This document shows, one piece after another, positions 51,601 to 63,475 of a stretch of DNA of 64,000 bases. How positions within the stretch are numbered: position 1 is the first letter of the stretch; every line of letters begins with the position of its first letter. Source of the DNA: Prorocentrum cordatum (taxonomy: Eukaryota > Sar > Dinophyceae > Prorocentrales > Prorocentraceae); assembly GCA_963575745.1 (NCBI GenBank), contig CAUYUJ010006557.1, positions 573,501 through 637,500 on the forward strand, read 5' to 3'. The translations under genes and the position numbers were made by a program. Under the pieces are notes generated by a model, which worked only from the letters and a program-made list of their open reading frames with translations, was not told the origin of the DNA and ran no database searches.

Positions 51601-54499
51601 CGCTTCCAGCGCCCATGCCTGCTCGGAGATGGCGCCGCGACCTGGCGCCAGGCTTCGCGATCTCGCCGATATGATTCTCGACGGCCGCCTTCTTCTCCTT
51701 CGCGCGGCTCGCGCGGCTGCCCCTACGACCCCACGCAAGTCCGGGCGTGTGCGTATCCAAGCATATTTCGGCAAGGCGCGTCGATGCACCCCTGGCTTAG
51801 CGCCGCCACGAGCTCGTGGTATGTCCCAAGCAAATTGGGCAAACAATTAAATCGGCCTCCCCACAGAACGCATTGGGTGGTCGGCTGAATTTCTCGACCG
51901 GCGTGAAAACCCACTCGCGGGGGTTCTCGTCGCGCTCAATGCAGAAGTGCATGTCGTTACTCGCCTGCCTGATGGCCACGCCAGACACGAAGATCCCCAT
52001 GTCCTTGCCAGTGATCTCCTTGAGCTTCTTATTGTAGATGCCCCTGGGCGTCGTAGTGGCCGCCGTCAGCGGGGTGGCGGAGTCCGCGGCCATGCCCCAG
52101 GCCTCGTAGATGTTGCAGATGTTGCCCAGTAGGAACGAACGCGTGCCTCGGTCCCGTCGCGTCCAACATGGATGCACCACGACCATCGCTCAGCGATGGT
52201 CGTGGTGCACCACGACCATCGCTCAGCGATGATCGATCGCGTCTTCAGATGTCTCATCGAGCTTGGCGGGGGAGCCTGAGCCCTCTGGCGCGGCCCCCCT
52301 ATCCGCAGCGAGAGGCGCCTCCTGTTCGCCCAGCTTCTTCAGAGAGCGGCTGGACCCTCATCTCCTTCTCGTTGAGCTCGTTCAGTTCTCGCTGAGGCCC
52401 GCGCGGAGGTGACGGCGCAGGCGCTCGAGAAAGGGCGTCGGCGTTCTCGGTGGCATTCTCGCGCTGCGCGAGCTCCCTCAGAGCAGTCAGAACCGTGCTG
52501 CGAGGCGACTCCTGATCCTCGCCCAACTCCTCTCAGCTCGCCGACCCGTCGCTCACTGGCACCTCCGTCGGGACTGGCCGCCTCGTTTCTGGGGCCTGTC
52601 GCGGGCTGGCCTCCGGTTCCGCCGCGGGCCTCCCCAATGTCGACCGTGCCCTGCTGCGCCCCGTCGCTGTCTCGGGCCCCTCCGCGGCCCCCATCGTCGG
52701 CCCCTTCTTGACCCTCGGCCCCCAACTCATGATCTGCCCCCCCCCCCCGCCCCCCCCCCAGGTCCGCGCGCTCGTCGCAAATCGCCATCGCCGCCGGCGC
52801 CCCTGGAGCCGTCCTCGGGTAGCGCTCCAGGTGTAGCTTTGCAGACGTTCCACTGGGCGCAGATGGCTTTCGCGCCCCCAACGTGACCACCAAACCTGCG
52901 TAAGCAACTCGTCTCCACCATCGGGTCGCGGCCGCGGGCCCTCTGCCCGACCGTCGGCAGCCGGGGCCCTCGCTCGGGCATGCACCATGGTTCCCGTCGG
53001 GGGTCTCGGCTCGACGCTGGTCTCGCGCCGGGTCCACTTGGAGGTGAACTTGCTGTCGGTACCTTGTCCGCTGTCCTCGGCCCTCTGGCATTGACTGGCG
53101 CTGTGCCCCAAGCCCGTGGCGGCGCCATGCCAGTCGCCGCCGATGCGCTTGGTCCGCGCAGCGAGGGAGGCCGCGGGAGCCGAGTCGAGGAAACCGGGAA
53201 CTCGTCGCACGACATGTTGACATGGGAAAAAATTGGCAAGCCGAGGTCGGGATGATGAGCTCGAGTCGAGCTGGATGATGTACTGCTTTATGTTGCTGCG
53301 GGCGCTGTTCATCTTAACCTGGTTGCCGTCGCCAAGGTTGCCGGACTGCTTCTTTTTGCCGCGGATCTGATTGATGTTGGTAGTATTGCTCTCACCCATG
53401 ATTTGTGGCGTGTTATTAACGTCGTTTAGCTCGCAAAAGGACCCCCTCATCTCCTCGGCCCCTGCCTCAGCCCCCCCCCCCGCGCGCCTCTTGATCCCCG
53501 CATTAGTCGCGCTTGCGTGGCTGATTTGTGACTTGGGCTCGCTGTTCGCCTTCTGTCTGCCGCTTGATGTTTATTATATTCGCCCCCTGGTGCGCCGCCC
53601 AATCTTCGTCGTCGCGCAGCCCGGGAGAACAGCAGGTGCGAAGTGGTTTGCGACGATGGGCGTCGGAGGATGCCCGCGCTCGGACCTGGCGCCAACATGC
53701 ATATGAGCCCCCTTCGCGCGCAGGGCCCAGCTGGCAGGCTTGCCCCCGCTCGTTTGCCTAGCTGCAGTGGATGCTGCCCCCCGCCCGCGCGCCCGAAAAC
53801 AGCAAAATATTCTGCCCGGGCACGTCCAGTTCCGACTGACAGACTTGCAGAGATGTTCTCAACTCCGCGCCGCATGCCTTGGACTGGATGAGCAGAGCGG
53901 CGCCCTTGACCAAGCGAGCAACAATGACACCAAAACTGCCCCCCAACGCGACGGGGGCCCTGGCGCCCTCGGTCGCCGCGCAGACCCGGTCGTCGCGCTG
54001 CCCCTTGCATCGCTTCGCCCGCCTCTCGTAAATGTCGAGGCCCATCGCGTTGAAGCCGCAGGCCGCGCCCGCCGCTCCCCATCCCGGCTTGCCCGGGGTC
54101 TCGGCGTCGATCGCCGGGCCCGCGTGTTCCTCTCGGTTTGACCTGGGCGCCATCTTCGCCTCTGTCGCAATGCAACTGCAGATCATCATCGTCGAGCACA
54201 GACATAAACCAAAACCTCCCGTTGGCTTCCCCGACTTCTTCGGGCAATCGGGACACTCGCGACGCCGCTGTCTGAATTTCTTGCAGCTGCCGCGCGCGGT
54301 CCGCCTCTCGACCGCGGCCGCCGACTCCTTGAAGCCCCCCGCTGGTCTCCCTTGCGGCAGCGGTCTTCCTCGCTTCGCCCTGCGCGCGCGGCCCTGGCTG
54401 TGGCGGGATAGTCGCCGCCCGACAACCCAAAGCATCAGCATCCGATCTGATTTGCTCGTCGTCCGTCTGGCCCTGGCCCTTTTTGCCCGCCGTCGTCAA
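51601..54499 (-). other. Probable upstream (gag/protease) part of the copia element, unassigned
   Basis: Minus-strand open frames at 52,186-51,797 (GTRSFLLGNICNIYEAWGMA, KKLKEITGKDMGIFVSGVAI), 53,450-52,533 and 54,499-53,447 (with ECPDCPKKSGKPTGGFG in a nested frame) follow each other upstream of the integrase. They are GC-rich, and none shows a CCHC knuckle, DTG/DSG protease motif or other signature that I can vouch for. Position, orientation and composition are the only reasons to link them to the element. Confidence 0.35.
52174..52208. repeat. Perfect 35-nt hairpin (17-bp arms, 1-nt centre) with tandem partial copy
   Basis: GCACCACGACCATCGCT, a single C, then AGCGATGGTCGTGGTGC. The left arm and most of the right arm repeat at 52,207-52,232 (GCACCACGACCATCGCT, C, AGCGATGATCG). 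Lies within the presumed copia upstream region. Confidence 0.9.
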
Positions 54500-55584
54500 T
54501 GCCCAGCTAATTGGCCATCGCGTCGCAGACCAGGTTCTCTGCCACAGCTGATTTCTGGCGGTGCTGGTTCGTTTATGTCAACCCCTGCAAAGTAGGCCGC
54601 TTTCGTAGTTGTCAACCGCACGGTGACAAAGCTGCCGCTCGCGCCATGCCCGCATCCTGCAGGCGAGCTTCGCCGGCGCCCCATCCCTGGCGCGAGGTGC
54701 GGAGAAGAGAATCTTCTCGACCTGTTGGGAGATCTCCGCAACTGCCCGTGGAAACGCCAGGCTCTCCAGCGCCAGGATGACTACCCGCCTCCTTCATCGG
54801 GTGCAACGCTGGCATCTCGCCTTGCTCCTCGGACACCCCCCGCGAAATGCACTCGGTACCTTTGTCTTTTTGACCTCCACGTCGCTGGTCGCTCAGGTCC
54901 TGCTTAGTCTGCCGCGTGTCGCCCAAAGACCTCGTCTGCTAAGGGGTGCCCAAGCTTCGTGACTGTGCTGATCGGTCTGACCCAGTGTATGATCATCTCT
55001 CGAAAATGCTGTGCTTTCCGCGGATGCGTCCGAGCCGTCGTACTTTCGCCTGGCCAATGTCAAGACCCTCACGTTAAATACGGTCCGCTCCATGCTCCAA
55101 CCCATGAGGTCGTGTGCAGCTGGCTCCATCGTGCCAAGGGGTCGGGTCGCAGGCGCCTGCTGCAGAACTGTGGCGCTGTTCGTTGTTGTCCTCTCTCAAT
55201 CTCTCATGCGTCAGTCTCGACACCTCGGGGCGCTCGCAGCACTCCGGAAGCGCGCCACCATCCATCATTTTCCACGCACTGACCTTCGACACTGGATGCG
55301 TGTCTGTCGCTCCACTTACCACATATAGGTGTCCTCCTGACCATTTGAGGACCCCATAACATCTGAGACTGCGGGCAAGGAATGCTCAACAACAGGGAAT
55401 GTAACATCCTAGGTTGTCGCGTGTATATATCCCAGCTCCGAACGTTGCAGAACACACAATTAGAGATCTAGAACACCAGAAAAGGCACAGGGACGCGGCA
55501 TGAAAACAAACAAGGTTTTTGCTAGCAGGATGACGCACCACAAAAGTGTGCGGTCGCACTCGGCTTCGCACTCCTAGTTTTGCA
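54500..55584. other. Intergenic DNA, no recognisable gene
   Basis: Includes a sequence related to repeat D3 at about 55,330-55,385, where a + strand frame ends PPDHLRTP followed by a stop, like PYEHLKTP at 48,228-48,251. No other content recognised. Confidence 0.45.
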
Positions 55585-57690
55585 AGGGACTGCCGTCAGT
55601 GGTTGTGCCCGCGGTTTTGCTGGTGGTTGCGCTGCTGGTGGTTGTGCTGGTGGTTGCGCTGATCGTTGTGCGCTTGAACTTGGCTGATGGTTGTGCTTCT
55701 GGTTGTGCTGGTGGTGGTTGTGCTGATGGTCGCGCTGGTGGTTGTGCGGGTGGTTGTGCTGGTGGCTGCACTGGTGATGGCTGTGCCAGTGGAAATGCTG
55801 GTGCTCAGGCTGGTGGTTGCTGGTGGTTGTGATGGTGGTTGTGCTGGTGGTTGCGCGGGCGGTTGCGCGGGTGGTTGTGCGAGTGGTAATGCTGGTGGTT
55901 GTGCTGGTGGTTGTGCTGGTGTTTGTGCGGCTGGTTGTGCTGGTGGTTACGCTGGTGGTGATTGTGTTGGTGGTCGCGCCTGCACTTGTGCTGGCGGTTG
56001 TGCTGACAGTCGTGCTGGTGGTTGTGCCGGTGGTTGTGCTGGTGGTCGTGCGGGTGGTTGCTGGTTTTCGTGCGGGTGGTTCTGCGGGTGCTTGCGCGGG
56101 TGGTGGTTGTGCTGGTGGTTGCGCTGGTGGTTGTGCTGGTGATTGCGCTTGTGGTTGTGCTGGTGTCTGTGGTGGTGGTCGTGCGGGTGGTTGTGCTGGT
56201 GGTTGTGCTGGTGGTTGTGCTGGTGATTATGCCTGTGGTGGTTGTGCGGGTAGTTGTGCTGGTGGTTGTGTTGGTTGTTGTGCTGGTGTTCCAACTTGTA
56301 ACTGTGCTGGTGGTCGCAAAAGGAATCACCGCCAACACGACCCGCAATCTACGCCAACACGACACGTGCGTGTGATCGTGCTGGTGGTTGTTGGTGGTTG
56401 TGCGGATGGTTGTGCTGGTGGTTGTGTTGGTCGGCGTGCAGGCGGTTATGCTAGCGGTCGTGCGGGTGGTTGTGCTGTTGGTTGCGCAGGAAGTGATTGT
56501 GCGGGTGGTCGTGCGGGTGGTTGTGCGGGTGGTTGTGCTGGTGGTTGTGCTGGAGGGGTGTGCTGTTTGTTGTTGGGCTGTGCGCAAGTGGTTGTGCTGT
56601 GTTGCTCTGCGGGTGGTTATGCTGGTGGTAGTTGTGCGGGTGGTTGTGCTGGTGTTCGTGCGAGTGGTTGTGCTGGTGTTCGTGCGGGTGGTTGTGCTGG
56701 TGGTGGCTGCGCGGGTGTTTGTGCTGGTGGTTGTATTGGTCGGCGTGCGGGCGGTTGTGCGTGCGATCGTGCGGGTGGTTCTGCAGGTGCTTGCGCGGGT
56801 TGTTGTGCTGGTGGTTGCGCTGGTGGTTGTGCTGGTGGTTGTGCGGGTGATTGCGCTTGTGGTTATGCTGGTGGTTGTGCTGGTGGTTGTGCTGGCGGAT
56901 GTACTGGTTTTCGTGCGGGTGATTGTGTTGGTGGTTGTGCTGGTAGTTGTGCTGGTGGTAGTTGCGAAGGTGGTTGTGCTGGTGGTTGTGCGGGTGACTG
57001 TGCGGGTGGTTGTGCGAGTGGTTGTGCGGGCGGTCGTGCTGGTGGTGGTTGTGCTGGGTGTTTTAGTGGTGTTCGTGCGGGTGGTTGTGCTTGTTGTACT
57101 GGTGGTCGTGCGGGTGGTTGTGCTGTTGGTTGTGCTTGTGGTGGTTGAGCTTGAGGTGGTTGTGCGGGTGGTTGTGCTGAAACATTGATTGTGGGTGGTT
57201 GTGCTGGTGGTGGTTGTGTGAGTGACCGTACTGGTGGTTGCGCTGGTGGTTGTGCTGGTGGTTGTGCTGGTGGTTGTGCTGGTGGTTGTGCTGGTGGTTG
57301 TGCTGGGTGGTGTGCTGGTGGTTGTGCTGCTGGTGGTTGTTCTGCTGGTTGTGCTGGTTGTTGTGCTGGTATGTGCTCGGCTGGCGATTGTGCGGGTGGC
57401 TGTGCTAGTGGTTGTGCTGGTGGTGGCTGTGCGGGTGGTTGTGCTGTTGGTTGTGCTGTGCTGGGGGGTTGTGTTGATGGTTGTGCGGGTGGTTGTGCTG
57501 GTGGTTGTGCTGGTGGTTGTGCTCGATGTTTTGCTGCTGGTGGTTGTGCTAGTGGTTGTGCCTGTGGTTGTGCTGGCTGGTTTGCTGGTCGTTGTGCGGG
57601 TGGTTGCGTTGGTGGTAATGATGATGGCACTTGTGCTGGTGGTTGCCCTGGTGTTTGTGCTGGTGTTCCAGAATGTGGCTGTGCTTATGA
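55585..57690. repeat. Minisatellite GGTTGTGCTGGT (12 bp), forward array, about 2.1 kb
   Basis: 12-bp units, with 9-bp variants and GTTGTGCGGGT forms. A landmark segment, GTTCCA..GGTCGCA..AATC followed by ACCGCCAACACGACCCGC, at about 56,287-56,350 recurs at about 57,665-57,725, suggesting a higher-order period near 1.38 kb. Frames over 1.3 kb on both strands are open and encode Gly-Cys-Ala-Gly, Val-Leu-Val, Thr-Ser-Thr or Pro-Ala-Gln runs; the repeat explains them. Confidence 0.9.
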
Positions 57691-57789
57691 TCGCACGAGC
57701 AATCGCCGCCAGCACGACCCGCCATCACAACCACCAGCCAAACAACCATCAGCACAACCCTCCATCACAACACCACCAGCATAACAAGA

Positions 57790-58512
57790 ACCAAAAAACC
57801 CACACCCCTGCAAAACAAACATAGCGCAACCACCATCGCAACCACCAGCACAAACACCAGCACGACCACCAGCATAAACACCAACACAACCACCATTAAA
57901 ACAACCAGAACGAACACCAGCACAACCACCGACGCAACCACCAGCAGCAACACATCGAGCACAACCACCAGCACAACCAGCAAAACAACCACCAACGAAA
58001 CCACCAGCACAACTACCAGCGCAACCTCGAACGAAACACATCGAGCACAACCACCAGCACAACCACCAACACAACCACAGCACAGCCACCAACAAAACCA
58101 CCAGCGCAGCCACCAGCACAACCACGCACACAACCACCAGCACACCAGCACGACCACCCGCACAACCACCAACAGAATCACCAACACTACCGCCAACACC
58201 GACAACGGCACAACCAACAGCGCGACCACCCGCACAACCGCCAGCACAACACCCAACGCAACCACCGCCGCAACCACTCGCACAACAACCAGCACAACCA
58301 CCAGCACAACCACCAGCAACACCACCAGCACAACCACCAACGCAACCACCAACACAACCACCAGCACGGTCACCCGCACAGCCACCACCAGCACAACTAC
58401 CAGCACAACCACCAACACAACCACCAACACAACCACCATCGCAACTACCCGCACAACCACCCGCACAACCACCAGCGCAACGACCAGCACAACAACCAGC
58501 AAAGCCAACAAC
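57790..58512. repeat. Minisatellite ACCAGCACAACC, inverse array, about 0.7 kb
   Basis: Same 12-bp unit as the array at 55,585-57,690 but in reverse-complement orientation, separated from it by about 100 bp. The pair could fold into a very long imperfect hairpin. Confidence 0.9.
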
Positions 58513-59474
58513 ACGACGATGTCATACACATCGTCATTTTGTTTAATTCGGCTTCTGAGTAGGACTCACGCGACGGCGGTCGCATGGCATGGAACAAAAC
58601 ATGAAAGTTCAAAACATGATGTTACGAAGGCCCGCGAGGCTGAGGCGGGGCATACCGTCCTAGATATTGTTGAACCCCTGCACATGGAATAACAGAGAAT
58701 GATCACGACAACGTTTTCTCATTACAACGTACCTGGAAGGAAGCCGCTCGGCCACTTCCCTGAACTAGGCATCGTTATGGAAAGCGTTCGGGTTCTAGAG
58801 AGGCTGGCATAGGCACTGTAACTGTAAACGCACGCTGAGCTTTCAAATTCACTTGTACTGTGCAACCCCCACGTATGAAACGTTCACCAATTTCAGAACA
58901 AAACCTCTGAAATGGTAGTACTGGCCCACTCGAAACTTGCGGGCACCACGGTCACCCGACCGCTCTCATACACGCGCGCCCTCACTCACCCACGCTGAAT
59001 GCCCCAATCCCCTGCATTTTGCGAGCATGCGGCGGGTGTAGCCGTAAGGCCAATGTGCACTACAAGAAGTCCGTGACCACGTCAGCGTGCTTTCAACCAA
59101 CTGGCGGTGAAGGAGATTGGTCCCTGCCGGTTGCACATTCGCCTGCTAACATCACGTCATGAGCGACAAAACACCGGGCTGGTATCGTAATAACCAAGAA
59201 ACTCCACAACGTGCTTCCGAGCACCACGATGGGCTTCCGACCTAAAAAGCAACACACGCAGGCACAACAACATGCCAGACCTTGCGACTACCACGACAAT
59301 CTGAAACCACAATACTGGTTCAACACGATAGCCTGCAGTCACCAAAATTGAGGGATGAAAAAACTACCCTACCCTGGGTTACAAGCGCGTGGTCTGTAAA
59401 CCTCCCGGGGACCCCCAAAGCCTAGAGCCGCCGGGACGCGGCACATCACGCAAGGGTTGCCCTGTCAGCCCACA
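58513..59474. other. Intergenic DNA, no recognisable gene
   Basis: Contains the second half of repeat D3 (58,695-58,799). Otherwise no content recognised. Confidence 0.45.
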
Positions 59475-59649
59475 GGAGTTTCAGCGCACAGCGCCTCGTA
59501 AACCAGGGTAGGGGCGTTTGTTATGCCCTTGATTTTCAACAAAACATACAAAATAGCAAAACAAAACAAACAAATCCAAAATGGCAACAAAAATAATCCA
59601 AAATGGAGTTTCAGCGCACAGCGCCTCGTAAACCAGGGTAGGGGCGTTT
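59475..59649. repeat. Direct repeat of 45 bp, two identical copies 130 bp apart
   Basis: Copies at 59,475-59,519 and 59,605-59,649 begin GGAGTTTCAGCGCACAGCGC and end GTAGGGGCGTTT. AAAACAAACAAA-type AT-rich DNA lies between them. Both are followed within a few bases by CGCCCTTGA or TGCCCTTGA. Confidence 0.9.
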
Positions 59650-59790
59650 TTTTCCGCCCTTGACAAAAGGTGCATGCCAGCACCACTGTGTGCCACCGAC
59701 TGGCAGCACAGCGCGTAACCACAAAAATATGCTGGACTCTGTCCGCGGGCACACGGGCACCACAATGCGCGCGCAAACGCCAGTGCCCCT

Positions 59791-59854
59791 GCGAACAACA
59801 ACATCAACAACAATAACAACGATACCAACAACAACAACAACAACAACAACAATC
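59791..59854. repeat. (AAC)n microsatellite
   Basis: ACAACAACAACA array with CATC, AATA and GATACC interruptions. Confidence 0.9.
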
Positions 59855-59876
59855 ATTTTACCCGAACGCGTGGTGT

Positions 59877-60957
59877 TCTCCCCAGTGCCAGGGTTTTCAT
59901 ACGACACCAGGCAATACCCCCACTTCGTGGGGGGGCATTACAAGCTCTACCAAATATCCAAACGACTCTTCGCGACCACCCAAACCCAGCTTCCCGCCCT
60001 ATGACGTTGGGACACTTCACTTCGTGGCGTGCGGACGACCGTGGCTACTACACTGGCGTGGGGTACACACCCACAGAACTTGGTCACTTATTCGGGGCGC
60101 GCATGTGCCCAGCATGGTGCAATTGTGCCATACAATACATAATACAGAGAGACAGAGAGAGAGACAGAGAGCAGACAGAGAGAGAGACAGAGAGAGCGGA
60201 GTTGGTCACATTTTTGGGTCAAGTTCCTGGGATGATGGGAATACACAACTCTGTTACATTTGATAGTGTGCACGACACACATGAGATGATACGCACTCGC
60301 AAGATAGTTGGTCACATTTGTGGAATTCCTGGGCGGATGTGGGGATACACAAACACCTTATGATTTTATGATGCGCGGTGCTAAAATTCTTAAAAACCCA
60401 ATGGTTTTTGGAGATTTCGGCGTGCGCGCGCAAAAAAACGAATGTGTCCCGCATGGTATTATTTGACAGGGATGATGGCCCTGGCAGGTGCGCAACCGTT
60501 GTCGCAGAAGTTCGAAAAAGTTGCTCGCAAAAGCCCGTTTGACAGAAATGTTTAAAAAGTGTTGGGTTTCCTACGAATCCGCAAGAGCGCGCGGGATGAG
60601 ATTTTGACATTTTTTTGTTGAAAAACCATTGGTTTTTTGATGTTTTTATGTTAAAATCGCTCCGAACACTAAGCTTTTGGAAGGATTTCGTCTTGCGCGC
60701 GCGAATGTCCACTTTACCTTATTTTTTGCAAGGGATTCTTGAAATTTGATTATATTAGAACAAGAAATGTCATTTTATAGTGTTTTTTGCAAGGGAAAAC
60801 GGATTACAACAAAACAACCGGATCTTGATCACATCGTTACCTGAGGCTTCCTCACGAAAATGATGAAAATGTGGCTGCGGCCTAGGCGCGGCGGGGGGGG
60901 CGCGCACCAGGGGGCCCAACAATAATTATTCTTTAGAATTAATAATGTTCAACAATT
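59877..60957. repeat. Segmental tandem duplication, copy 1
   Basis: Begins TTCTCCCCAGTGCCAGGG and ends in AACAATAATTATTCTTTAGA plus ATTAATAATGTTCAAC. It matches 60,980-61,715 over about 740 bp with few differences. It has an extra segment of about 330 bp (60,064-60,420) holding a GA-rich microsatellite (about 60,145-60,200) and two TTGGTCACATTT words. No protein family recognised. Confidence 0.85.
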
Positions 60958-60979
60958 ACTAGCACGTGGGGACACTCCG

Positions 60980-61715
60980 TTCTCACCAGTGCCAGGGTTT
61001 TCATAGGAGGCGGGCAATACCCCCACTTTGTGGGGGGGCCGGTTCAAGCTCTACCAAATTTCCAAACGACTCTTCGCCACCACCCACACCCAGCTTCCCG
61101 CCCTATGACGTTCGGACACTTCACTTCGTGGCATGCGGACGACCGTGGCTACTATTCAGGGCCCCGCGGCCGACGACGACGGCGTGCGCGCGCGAAGAAA
61201 AAACGAATGTGTCCCGCATGGTATTATTTGACAGGGATGATGGCCCTGGCAGGTGCGCAACCGTTGTTGCAGAAGTTCGAAAAAGTTGCTCGCAAAAGCC
61301 CGTTTGACAGAAATGTTTAAAAAGTGTTGGGTTTCCTACGAATCCGCAAGAGCGCGCGGGATGAAATTTTGACATTTTTTTTGAAAAACCATTGGTTTTT
61401 TGATGTTTTTATGTTAAAATCGCTACGAAAACTAAGGTTTTGGAAGGATTTCGTCTTGCGCGCGCGAATGTCCACTTTACCTTATTTTTTGCAAGGGATT
61501 CTTGAAGTTTGGTTATGTTAGAACAAGAAATGTCCACTTTAGCTTATTTTTTGCAAGGGAAAACCGATCGTAACAACACAACCGGATCCGGACCAACCCG
61601 TTTTGCCTGAGACTTCCTCACGAAAATGATGAAAACGTGGCTGCGGCCTAGGCGCGGCGGGGGGGTCGTGCACCAGGGGTCCCAACAATAATTATTCTTT
61701 AGAAGTAATAATGTT
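60980..61715. repeat. Segmental tandem duplication, copy 2
   Basis: Begins TTCTCACCAGTGCCAGGG. It shares AATGTGTCCCGCATGGTATT (61,206; 60,441 in copy 1), AGCCCGTTTGACAGAAATG, TTGCAAGGGATTCTTGAA and the same AT-rich end. The junction between copies is about 22 bp. Confidence 0.85.
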
Positions 61716-61835
61716 CAACAACAACAACCACAACAACACTAAGAACGACGACGACGGCAATACCAACACAAAAAAACAGCTACCACAACAACCACATCAT
61801 CAACACCACCAACAACAATATCCATATACGAAACG
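61716..61835. repeat. AAC-rich low-complexity DNA
   Basis: CAACAACAACCACAACAACA with ACGACGACGGC and CATCATCAACACC stretches. An AAC-rich tract also lies just upstream of duplication copy 1 (59,791-59,854). Confidence 0.8.
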
Positions 61836-62734
61836 CAATTCTGGGTGGGCTCCAAACTACGCCAGTGAACTCAACGACAGCCTGCGAGTACAACAACTTG
61901 CCTACGAACACAACGGTGCGTCTGCGAACAGCAGCAGCAGCAACACATGTATGCACAGCAATATGATGGCCCTTCCTGGTAGCAAAGCCGCCAACGAGCA
62001 CCACAATATGCTAGCACGTGCCGCAAAAGCTTGCGAACACCGCGACGTGCCTGTGAGCGCCACGTGCATGTGCACATCACACACACCAGCAGATTGTCTA
62101 CACACCCTGTGGTGAACTCCCTGGTTGGAAGACGTCACAATGGCATAACATAAGCATCCGAAGGCCGCGCGGATTTCTTGATATTTCTTGGATCTGCGCT
62201 GGACACCCCCCTCTGGCGCGGGGAGCGCAACAAGGGTGGCGCTGGAGGCGCAGCCAAGGGTGTTTCAGCGCAGACCCAGCAAATCCGCACAGGCCTCCGA
62301 CACTGTATGCTTGTGCTATTGTTTCTGCTTCGGCTTGTCTCTCTTCCCTTCTCCTTCTCCTTCTCATCTCTGCCCTTTGTGAGCGCGGGCATGTCCTTCA
62401 CGCGCCGCGGCGTGCCTGTGAGCACCACGGTGTGCTGGCGACCGCCAGACGGCGCGCGAAACCGATCAGTGCCAATACCGAAAAATAATGCGACCGCCAT
62501 TTGCATGAGCGACAACTTGAGTGTCAGCTCGGATGACATAAACTGTCAGTTTCTCAACGGGCGACGAGAAAGGAAGGGAGGGAGGCACGAGGGAGGACAA
62601 CAGATGGAGCTGCGCCTTCTTTTTCAGAGATCAAGCCCGGGGCGGATGACGAGACAGCATGCCGCACCTTGCCAGTACCACAAATAGAGGCCTCCTAGAC
62701 GGGGCCAGAATAGATGGGGTCGGAGGACCGCGCC

Positions 62735-62830
62735 GCATCGCCGATACATCGGCGATGCATCGGCGATGCGAAGGCGATGCAACGGCGACGTCGGCGACAC
62801 ATCGGCGACGTCGACGCGAAGCGAATCGGC
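62735..62830. repeat. Palindrome cluster of TCGCCGAT-NN-ATCGGCGA type
   Basis: GCATCGCCGATACATCGGCG then ATGC (62,735-62,758) is a 24-bp palindrome apart from its two-base centre, followed by further ATCGGCGATGC and CGGCGACGTCGGCGAC units to about 62,815. Confidence 0.8.
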
Positions 62831-63394
62831 TACGAGGCCTAGAACAATACCCTGCGATCGCCGCAATATGTTTGCGAGGACGGGCAGTGAGCCTGCGAAC
62901 GCTACGGTGGTTGCAATCGCGACAGCGTGCCCGTGAGCACCGAGGGGTGCGAGCGCCACCACATGCCATGCACCTTTGAGCACTGCAAGTGCCCGCGAAC
63001 GCCACAGCATGCCCGTGGTCACCGCAAGGTGCACGCGACCAGCACGGTGGCGCCTGTGAGCGCGACGGGTGGAGGGGCGGACTCCACCCGGTGCGATCGT
63101 TACTGTCGGGACGACGTATGACTCGGGTATGGGGGACACGGGCTGGCCTGACGGGGCCATCATGATAATAACGAGACCCAACCTGAAATTTGACGCGGGC
63201 TCCCGCTGCACACATCCCACGAAGACCGGACCGTCAAAATCCAGAATGCGCTCGTCAATGGGGGGAGGGGCGGCGAACCCCGAACACACGGACGTGACGG
63301 TTCCGATAAATCGGACACATCCTCTCTCCGTCGCGCCCGAAATTAATATTAATGAAAAAGCAACAACAATGCTCAACAACAAATGTTCGCCAAA

Positions 63395-63475
63395 ACCGAC
63401 ACCGGCCGCTGTTGGGCTGGCGACTTTCTGTCTCAAATGGTCAACGCCCACCGCGGCACCGACAACGATCCCAAA
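63395..63475. repeat. Dispersed repeat D2, copy 2
   Basis: GGCCGCTGTTGGGCTGGCGA, TGTCTCAAATGG and GCGGCACCGAC in the order seen at 22,005-22,100. Confidence 0.55.

Noticed and set aside
53447-54499. 350-residue minus-strand frame as a definite gag gene
   Set aside because: No knuckle or family signature that I can defend; kept only as an unassigned upstream region.
48226-55385. The 48.2 and 55.3 kb similarities as LTRs of the copia element
   Set aside because: Similarity is short and weak, the partner continues at 58.7 kb, and the order does not fit LTR boundaries.
55805-57715. A 636-residue minus-strand and a 443-residue plus-strand open frame
   Set aside because: Both are translations of the same 12-bp minisatellite; periodic Thr/Ser/Ala/Gln or Gly/Cys/Ala composition with no flanking coding sequence.
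55585-58512. Regular repeats as a CRISPR array
   Set aside because: No constant repeat with unique spacers; units are 12-bp tandem repeats in eukaryotic DNA.
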